NCBI RefSeq assembly: GCF_008638345.1
Contig: NZ_VTVA01000002.1
Span: 1 to 64,000 of the forward strand
Source: Pseudomonas saliphila
GTDB taxonomy: Bacteria > Pseudomonadota > Gammaproteobacteria > Pseudomonadales > Pseudomonadaceae
Direction of reading: 5' to 3'
DNA: 64,000 nucleotides
Shown here one piece after another: positions 55,807 to 64,000 of the stretch. The translations under genes and the position numbers were made by a program. The notes beneath the pieces were generated by a model, which saw nothing but the letters and a program-made list of their open reading frames with translations, made no database searches and was not told where the DNA came from. Position 1 is the first letter of the stretch. Every line of letters begins with the position of its first letter.

Positions 55807-56646
55807 ATGAGCGAAGACCGATCGACCAACGGACACAAGTCCTGGCTGGATAAAATAGCCCAGGCTTTTGTCCACGAACCCCAGAATCGCCAGGAATTGC
55901 TGGAATTATTGCGCGCGGCGCACTCCAACGAGGTCCTGGACATTGAGGCCCTGTCGATTATCGAAGGCGCTCTGCAAGTGTCAGATATGCAGGTGCGGGA
56001 CATCATGATCCCGCGCTCGCAGATGACCACCATCAAGGCCAACCAGAATCCGCGTGAGTTTTTGCCGGCGGTGATCGAGGCGGCGCACTCGCGCTATCCG
56101 GTCATAGGCGAGACCATCGACGATGTTCTCGGCATTCTGTTGGCCAAGGACCTGCTACCGCTGGTGCTGGAGGTTGATACCGACCGCTACAACATCAAGG
56201 ACATTCTGCGCCCTGCCACCTGCGTCCCGGAGTCCAAGCGACTGAATGTGCTGCTCAAGGAGTTCCGCTCCAACCGCAATCATATGGCAATCGTGATCGA
56301 TGAGTACGGCGGCGTGTCTGGACTGGTGACCATCGAGGACGTGCTGGAACAGATCGTCGGCGACATCGAAGACGAGCACGACGTTGACGATGATAGCTTC
56401 ATCAAGCCCCTTCCCAGTGGCGACTTTCTGATCAAGGGTCTGACGCCCATCGACGAGTTCAACGAACACTTCGAGACGGAGTTTCCGGATGAAGAGTTCG
56501 ACACCGTCGGGGGCCTGGTAATGAACGCCTTTGGCCATTTGCCCAAACGCAACGAAGTGGTCGAGCTGGATGGCTTCCGCGTGCGGGTGCTCAATGCCGA
56601 TAGCCGCCGCGTTCACCTGCTACGGGTAACCGTCGTCCCTGCCTGA
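55807..56646 (+). CDS. corC: CorC/YbeX CBS-domain protein
   Basis: 279 residues. Two CBS domains (residues ~68-125 and ~135-190: VRDIMIPRSQM; MAIVIDEYGGVSGLVTIEDVLEQIVGDIEDE) and a C-terminal CorC/HlyC domain (FNEHFETEFPDEEFDTVGGLV). No N-terminal membrane domain, as in CorC. Linked with Mg2+/Co2+ homeostasis and 30S biogenesis. Gene is 3 bases before lnt. Confidence 0.93.
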   Translation: MSEDRSTNGHKSWLDKIAQAFVHEPQNRQELLELLRAAHSNEVLDIEALSIIEGALQVSDMQVRDIMIPRSQMTTIKANQNPREFLPAVIEAAHSRYPVIGETIDDVLGILLAKDLLPLVLEVDTDRYNIKDILRPATCVPESKRLNVLLKEFRSNRNHMAIVIDEYGGVSGLVTIEDVLEQIVGDIEDEHDVDDDSFIKPLPSGDFLIKGLTPIDEFNEHFETEFPDEEFDTVGGLVMNAFGHLPKRNEVVELDGFRVRVLNADSRRVHLLRVTVVPA

Positions 56647-56649
56647 GGC

Positions 56650-58179
56650 ATGCCATTCGTGATTTCCCGATGCGTTGATTGGCTGCGCAGTCCCGGCTGG
56701 CCTGGGCATCTGATTGCCCTGCTGGCCGGAGCATTGAGCACGCTCTCGCTGAATCCGTTCAACCTGTGGCCGCTCGGCCTGGTGTCGGCGGCGCTGCTGT
56801 ATCAAGGGCTCAAACGGGTTAACGGTGCCCAGGCCACGCTACGCGGCTGGGCCTGGGGGCTGGGCCTGTTCGCCACAGGCGTTTCCTGGGTCTACGTCAG
56901 CATCCATGTGCATGGCTATGCGCCGCCCGCTCTGGCCGGGCTACTCACTGCCCTGTTCGTCGCCGGGCTGGCATTGATCCCGGGGCTCATGGCCTGGATC
57001 TGGTCACGCTGGCTCCGGCCAGACTCTGGCGTGTGGCTGGCGAGTATCGGCTTCTCCTTGCTGTGGATTGCCACCGAGATGTTCCGCGGCTGGTTTCTCA
57101 CTGGCTTTCCCTGGCTGTACCACGGCTACGCGCATACCGACACCTGGCTGGCAGGCTGGGCGCCGATAGGCGGCGTCTGGCTGGTCGGTCTGGTGAGCGT
57201 TCTGAGCGCCTGTCTGCTCAGCGAAACCCGAACCTGGACCACGCTGCGCCCGGCAGCCTTGGCTGGCATCAGCCTGGCTGCCATATGGCTCGGCGGATGG
57301 CTGTTGACCGCGGTGGATTGGACATCACCGGCCGGCGAACCGCTGACCGTCGCACTGATTCAGGCTGACATTGCCCAGTCACGCAAATGGGATCCGGAAC
57401 ATATCGATCATACCCTGGCAACCTATCGCGACATGAGTTACGCGCAGGGGCCGGTGGATCTGATCGTCTGGCCCGAAACGGCTGTGCCGGTCCTGCAAAG
57501 TCAGGCACTGCCATTCGTGCGCGGCATGGCGAGCAATCTGGCCGAACAGGGCACTACTCTGATCACCGGCATCCCGGTGGATCAGGGCCAGGGCGAACAG
57601 ATGCGTATCTATAACGGGATCGTGGTGGCGGGCGATGAGGACAATCAGTACCTCAAGCACAAGCTGGTGCCCTTCGGTGAATACGTGCCGCTGGAACAGT
57701 GGCTGCGCGGCGTCATTGCCTTTTTCGACCTGCCCATGTCGAGCTTCTCGCGTGGCGCCGCCGAACAGCCGCCCTTGAATGCCATGGGTCATGAACTGGC
57801 GCCGTTCATCTGCTATGAGGCGGTGTATCCCGATTTCGCCGCGCGCCTGGCCGGGCAAAGTCAGCTGCTGATTTCGATCAGCAATGACAGCTGGTTTGGC
57901 AAGTCCATCGGACCACTGCAGCACTTGCAGATGGCGCGGATGCGCTCGATCGAAAGCGCCCGCTGGATGATTCGCGGTACCAACAATGGGGTGACAGCAC
58001 TCATCGACCACAAGGGCGAGCTACGTGCACAGATACCGCAGTTCGAGGCGCAGGCGTTGAAAGGCCAAGTGCAACCGATGGAGGGGCAGACCCCCTTTCT
58101 ACTCTGGAGGAGCTGGCCCCTGGGATTATTAATGGGGGGTGGATTGTTGCTGTGCCTGCTCAGACGTCGAGCGGTCTAG
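56650..58179 (+). CDS. lnt: Apolipoprotein N-acyltransferase Lnt
   Basis: 509 residues. Six N-terminal membrane helices, then a nitrilase-like domain with the catalytic triad Glu276 (VWPETAVP), Lys338 (KHKLVPFGEYVP) and Cys388 (FICYEAVYPD), and a C-terminal anchor helix. Adds the third acyl chain to outer-membrane lipoproteins, of which this window encodes several. The last 20 bases overlap the convergent small gene. Confidence 0.94.
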   Translation: MPFVISRCVDWLRSPGWPGHLIALLAGALSTLSLNPFNLWPLGLVSAALLYQGLKRVNGAQATLRGWAWGLGLFATGVSWVYVSIHVHGYAPPALAGLLTALFVAGLALIPGLMAWIWSRWLRPDSGVWLASIGFSLLWIATEMFRGWFLTGFPWLYHGYAHTDTWLAGWAPIGGVWLVGLVSVLSACLLSETRTWTTLRPAALAGISLAAIWLGGWLLTAVDWTSPAGEPLTVALIQADIAQSRKWDPEHIDHTLATYRDMSYAQGPVDLIVWPETAVPVLQSQALPFVRGMASNLAEQGTTLITGIPVDQGQGEQMRIYNGIVVAGDEDNQYLKHKLVPFGEYVPLEQWLRGVIAFFDLPMSSFSRGAAEQPPLNAMGHELAPFICYEAVYPDFAARLAGQSQLLISISNDSWFGKSIGPLQHLQMARMRSIESARWMIRGTNNGVTALIDHKGELRAQIPQFEAQALKGQVQPMEGQTPFLLWRSWPLGLLMGGGLLLCLLRRRAV

Positions 58180-58423
58180 GGTGTTCGAGCTGATTGGGTA
58201 ATGGCTGCTGGCCGGTTTCGAGCGAATCCAGAATCCGCCACAGCAGCCTTACATCTTCCTTGCTTAAACCATTGAGTTCCAATTCGGTAAGACCCGGCGC
58301 CTGGCCATCAAGCCATTGCCGGGTCCGCGCCATATCCATTGCTTGATCCAGCCTTCTCAATAGACGTCCGTAGGAGGAATCCCGGTTCCAGCAAGATAGC
58401 GGCTCCGGCTCCGGTGTCTTCAT
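58160..58423 (-). CDS. Small conserved hypothetical protein
   Basis: 87 residues from the ATG at 58423, with GAGGAGGT 5 bases before it; a longer frame upstream is ignored for this reason. Alpha-helical and charged: SSYGRLLRRLDQAMDMARTR and GLSKEDVRLLWRILDSLETG. No family recognised. It sits between lnt and leuS on the opposite strand, and overlaps lnt by 20 bases tail-to-tail. Confidence 0.65.
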   Translation of the reverse strand: MKTPEPEPLSCWNRDSSYGRLLRRLDQAMDMARTRQWLDGQAPGLTELELNGLSKEDVRLLWRILDSLETGQQPLPNQLEHPRPLDV

Positions 58424-58512
58424 CAAATACCTCCTCAACTGTTGACTGACTTCCCTTAGAGAGCATAGACGCAGCAGCAGCCGGTAATAGACGCGGCGAC
58501 GAATGGCTATGA

Positions 58513-61194
<2,682 letters not shown>

Positions 61195-61213
61195 GATGCA
61201 ACGGAGAGCCAAC

Positions 61214-61759
61214 ATGCTGCTGAAACGTCCCCGTCACCTGCTGAGTTGCGCCATGTTGGCGACCAGCGTACTGCTTAGCGGCTGCGGCTTTCACCTGCGC
61301 GGCACCGGTGTCGACAGTGTCACACTGGAAGAGATTCGCTTCACCGCTCCGGATGAGCACAGCCCGACGTACCGCCAGCTGCATACTGCACTGGAGACCG
61401 ACGGCGTGCGTATAACCGATGCCGCGGACTACCATCTGCAACTGCTGAGTGATCGTCATGAACGCGTCGCGCTCAGCTACACCAGCCGGGTGTCCGCCAC
61501 TGAATATGAGATCCGTCAGCATCTGACCTTCCAGATCAACGACTCGGAAGGTCGACCCTTGATCGGTCCGGAAACCCTCACTACTCAGCGCGTCTACGTG
61601 AATGATCGCGACAATATCGTCGGTACTGCCGAGGAAGAAGAGCTGTTGCGCGAGGAAATGCGCCGCGACATGACACGTCAGGTACTGTTCCGGCTGTCCA
61701 GCCTGACCGAACGTGATCTGGCTGCGCGGGAGCGGGCACTGGATCAACTGGCGCCTTGA
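61214..61759 (+). CDS. lptE: LPS-assembly lipoprotein LptE
   Basis: 181 residues from the ATG at 61214, with CGGAGA upstream. Signal peptide with lipobox LLSGC (Cys24) followed by GFHLRG, a typical LptE start. LptE plugs the LptD barrel that inserts LPS in the outer membrane. C-terminal helix EEEELLREEMRRDMTRQVLFRL. Seven bases before holA. Confidence 0.92.
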   Translation: MLLKRPRHLLSCAMLATSVLLSGCGFHLRGTGVDSVTLEEIRFTAPDEHSPTYRQLHTALETDGVRITDAADYHLQLLSDRHERVALSYTSRVSATEYEIRQHLTFQINDSEGRPLIGPETLTTQRVYVNDRDNIVGTAEEEELLREEMRRDMTRQVLFRLSSLTERDLAARERALDQLAP

Positions 61760-61766
61760 GCAGCCG

Positions 61767-62795
61767 ATGAAACTCAACGCCACCCAGCTCACCCGGCAAC
61801 TCAAGGATGGGCTGGCGCCGGTATTTGTCGTTAGCGGTGACGATCCGCTACTGACCGGCGAAACCGCCGACCAGATCCGCCACGCCTGCCGTCAGGCTGG
61901 CTGCGAAGAACGGCTGGTATTTCACGTAGATCGCAGCTTCGACTGGGGTCAGCTGTATGATGCCAGTCACAGCCTGTCACTGTTCGCACAGCAACGGTTG
62001 ATCGAATTACGTATTCCCGGTGGCAAGCCCGGCGACGAAGGCGGTAAAGCGCTGATCGCCTGGCTTGACACCCCTCCTCCGGATACCACGTTGCTGGTGA
62101 CTTTGCCGAAACTCGACGGCAGTGCGCAGCGCAGCAAGTGGGCCAAGACGCTCATCGAGCACCCCGCTTCGCGCTTCGTACAGATCTGGCCGATAGACGC
62201 TCAACAGTTGCCCGGCTGGATGCGAGACCGCCTTGCCGGTGCTGGCATCCAGGCCAGCCCGGAAGCCCTGGAGCTGCTGTCCGCCCGCGTCGAGGGCAAT
62301 CTGCTGGCTGCCTCCCAGGAAATCGAAAAGCTCAAGCTGTTCTGCAACGGTGGTGTGCTCGACGCGCAGACCGTACAGGAAGCGGTAGCAGACAGCGCGC
62401 GCTTCGATGTATTCAATCTGGCGGACTCAATGCTCAAGGGTGAGGCGCAGCAGGCATTGCGGGTACTGCACGGTCTGCGGGGCGAAGGCGTTGAAGCACC
62501 GGTGGTGCTATGGGCCATTGCCCGGGAATTACGCAGCCTGGCCAACATGGCCCAGGACCTGGCTCGCGGCATCCCGCTGGAGCGCATCTTCGCCAGCCAG
62601 CGTCCGCCCGTATGGGACAAGCGCAAGCCCCTATTGAGCAAGGCCCTGCAACGTCACCCTGCCCAAGCCTGGGAAGCCTGGCTAAGCATCGCCCAGCAGG
62701 CCGACGAACAGATCAAGGGCCAGCACGCCGGCTCCGCCTGGGACAGCCTTGCACGCATCGCGGTGGAAGTATCCGGCGTACGCTTGAAGCTGTAG
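61767..62795 (+). CDS. holA: DNA polymerase III delta subunit HolA
   Basis: 342 residues from the ATG at 61767. VFVVSGDDPLLTGETADQIR at the N-terminus, ALIAWLDTPPPDTTLLV, ASQEIEKLKLF, and the C-terminal collar helices (LWAIARELRSLANMA; AWEAWLSIAQQADEQIKG) match HolA. It opens the beta clamp as part of the clamp loader. Convergent with the universal stress gene after 9 bases. Confidence 0.93.
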   Translation: MKLNATQLTRQLKDGLAPVFVVSGDDPLLTGETADQIRHACRQAGCEERLVFHVDRSFDWGQLYDASHSLSLFAQQRLIELRIPGGKPGDEGGKALIAWLDTPPPDTTLLVTLPKLDGSAQRSKWAKTLIEHPASRFVQIWPIDAQQLPGWMRDRLAGAGIQASPEALELLSARVEGNLLAASQEIEKLKLFCNGGVLDAQTVQEAVADSARFDVFNLADSMLKGEAQQALRVLHGLRGEGVEAPVVLWAIARELRSLANMAQDLARGIPLERIFASQRPPVWDKRKPLLSKALQRHPAQAWEAWLSIAQQADEQIKGQHAGSAWDSLARIAVEVSGVRLKL

Positions 62796-62804
62796 CACAG
62801 GGCA

Positions 62805-63662
62805 TCAACGAAGCAGCAGCAAGGGTCTGTTGGTTTTCTGCAGAATATGCGTAGTGGTGCTGCCAACGAAGAACTGACGTATCCGGGAATGGCCATAGGC
62901 GCCCATCACGATCATGTCGATGTTGTTATCGCGCTGATAACCCAGCAGTACCGACTCCACCTCGCCTGCGCGGATAGCCGAGACGACACTGAACCCGGCG
63001 CGTTCCAGTCGCTGCTGTGCTGCATTGAGCGGCTCGCGGCTGTCGTTGGTGTCCGCACCGACCATCACCAGATGAATGGACATGCCGCTGAACAGCGGGC
63101 TATCCGCCAGCATCTCGACACCCTTGCGCGTGGTGGCGCTGTTATCGAAGGCCAGCATGACGCTTTGCGGTTTGCGGTAATCCCCGGCGGCCACCAATAT
63201 CGGGCGATGCATCGTGCGGATGATACTTTCCAGGTGACTGCCCACCTGCTGACCCAGCGTATCGCCCTCCTCGCCCTGACGCCCAATGACCAGCAAACGG
63301 GTTTCAGTTTCGAGCTCGAGCACTGTTTCAACCAGCTCACCATGCCGCTGACGACTCTGTGGATCGACCACACCTGCGGCCCGCGCACGTTCAATCACCG
63401 CTTCAAGCATTAACCGGCCCTGTTCGCGCATCAACTTGCCGCGCTTTTCATCCAGAGCAGCGAGCTCATTCAACAGATGCTCGCGACTGCCGAGGCCGAT
63501 ATTGCCGGAAAGGTCGGATACACCCGGGTACGCCGTCCGATCCAGCACGTGCAGGAGGGTCAATGGCGCGCCCAGCTGCAGGCTGGCCCAGGCGGCGTAA
63601 TCACACACCGCCTCCGAAGAAAGCGAGCCGTCTATGCACGCCAGTACGTTTGGTTCGGTCAT
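62805..63662 (-). CDS. Tandem-domain universal stress protein
   Basis: 285 residues with two UspA domains: residues 1-160 (VLACIDGSLSSEAVCDYAAW; LLVIGRQGEEGD) and 165-285 (VMLAFDNSATTRKGVEML; IVMGAYGHSRIRQFFVGSTT). The second has the G-x2-G-x9-G(S/T) ATP-binding motif. Tandem Usp proteins respond to stress and starvation. Only 20 bases downstream of the SulP gene on the same strand, suggesting one operon. Confidence 0.9.
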   Translation of the reverse strand: MTEPNVLACIDGSLSSEAVCDYAAWASLQLGAPLTLLHVLDRTAYPGVSDLSGNIGLGSREHLLNELAALDEKRGKLMREQGRLMLEAVIERARAAGVVDPQSRQRHGELVETVLELETETRLLVIGRQGEEGDTLGQQVGSHLESIIRTMHRPILVAAGDYRKPQSVMLAFDNSATTRKGVEMLADSPLFSGMSIHLVMVGADTNDSREPLNAAQQRLERAGFSVVSAIRAGEVESVLLGYQRDNNIDMIVMGAYGHSRIRQFFVGSTTTHILQKTNRPLLLLR

Positions 63663-63682
63663 TGCGCTGTTCTCCTTACTGG

Positions 63683-64000
63683 TTAATGACCCATCAGTTG
63701 ATCTACGGCGTCCGGCTTGTCATGCACACCGAAGCGGTCGACGATGGTCGCGCTGGCCTCATTCAGACCGCGCACCTCTACTTCAGTACCTTCGCGGCGG
63801 AATTTGATAACCACCTTGTCGAGTGCAGCGACTGCGGTGATATCCCAGAAGTGCGCCCGGCCCAGGTCGATCACTACTCGATCGACGGCTTCTTTAAAAT
63901 CAAACGAGGAGATGAACTTGTCGCTGGAGCTGAAAAATACCTGCCCTACGACAGTATAGGTACGCTCACGCCCAGCCTCATTGGCATCGCTGGCAATGTA
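63683..64000 (-). CDS. SulP-type anion transporter, C-terminal part (STAS domain)
   Basis: The frame is open from the right edge for 106 codons to a TAA at 63683. It reads TYTVVGQVFFSSSDKF, VVIDLGRAHFWDITAVAALD and VRGLNEASATIVDRFGVHDK, the STAS domain that ends SulP sulfate/bicarbonate transporters. The membrane part and the start are outside the window, so substrate cannot be judged. Followed closely by the Usp gene. Confidence 0.82.
   Translation of the reverse strand, partial: YIASDANEAGRERTYTVVGQVFFSSSDKFISSFDFKEAVDRVVIDLGRAHFWDITAVAALDKVVIKFRREGTEVEVRGLNEASATIVDRFGVHDKPDAVDQLMGH

Overview
The window looks like a chromosome segment of a marine or halotolerant gamma-proteobacterium of the Pseudomonadaceae, possibly Halopseudomonas-like. 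This is inference from gene content and order: miaB-ybeZ-ybeY-corC-lnt followed by leuS-lptE-holA, an OprD-type porin, and two Mrp antiporter operons. It is GC-rich, with tightly packed and often overlapping genes. I saw no tRNA, rRNA, CRISPR array, transposase or prophage.

Layout. 1-1.7 kb: end of a type VI secretion locus (hcp and the 5' part of vgrG), with a candidate sigma-54 promoter before hcp. 1.95-13.7 kb: two complete six-gene Mrp (Mnh/Pha) cation/proton antiporter operons in tandem on the minus strand, each with an A-B fusion subunit. 14-20 kb: envelope genes (SlyB-like lipoprotein, PlsC-like acyltransferase, M48 lipoprotein protease, OprD-like porin) and a coupled trio, CPXCG protein-DUF2007-SRAP, in which the SRAP protein has lost its catalytic residues. 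20.4-26 kb: a condensin-like operon (large SMC/DUF3584 ATPase, MksE-like, MksF-like); the ATPase gene carries one in-frame amber codon. 26-35 kb: an exported methyltransferase, YafJ-like amidotransferase, BON lipoprotein, a Mn exporter under a yybP-ykoY riboswitch, rsmC, hrpB and fieF. 35-39 kb: Lrp-type regulator, DUF2788, AidB-like acyl-CoA dehydrogenase, then about 1 kb of structured 365-bp tandem repeats with one more copy near hrpB. 40.2-47.8 kb: a complete zeaxanthin glucoside cluster (crtZ, crtB-crtI-crtY-crtX-idi, and divergent crtE). 48-64 kb: housekeeping genes (thiD-thiE-hemL, miaB to lnt, leuS-lptE-holA), a universal stress protein and the 3' end of a SulP transporter.

How it works together. 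The Mrp pumps, Mn exporter, FieF and SulP genes point to ion homeostasis under salt and metal stress. The crt genes take IPP/DMAPP to GGPP (Idi, CrtE), phytoene (CrtB), lycopene (CrtI), beta-carotene (CrtY), zeaxanthin (CrtZ) and its glucoside (CrtX), and predict a yellow membrane pigment. The less ordinary parts are the interrupted condensin operon, the inactive-looking SRAP protein, the palindromic composite repeat whose arms change in a compensatory way, and an inverted REP-like hairpin pair after the porin gene.
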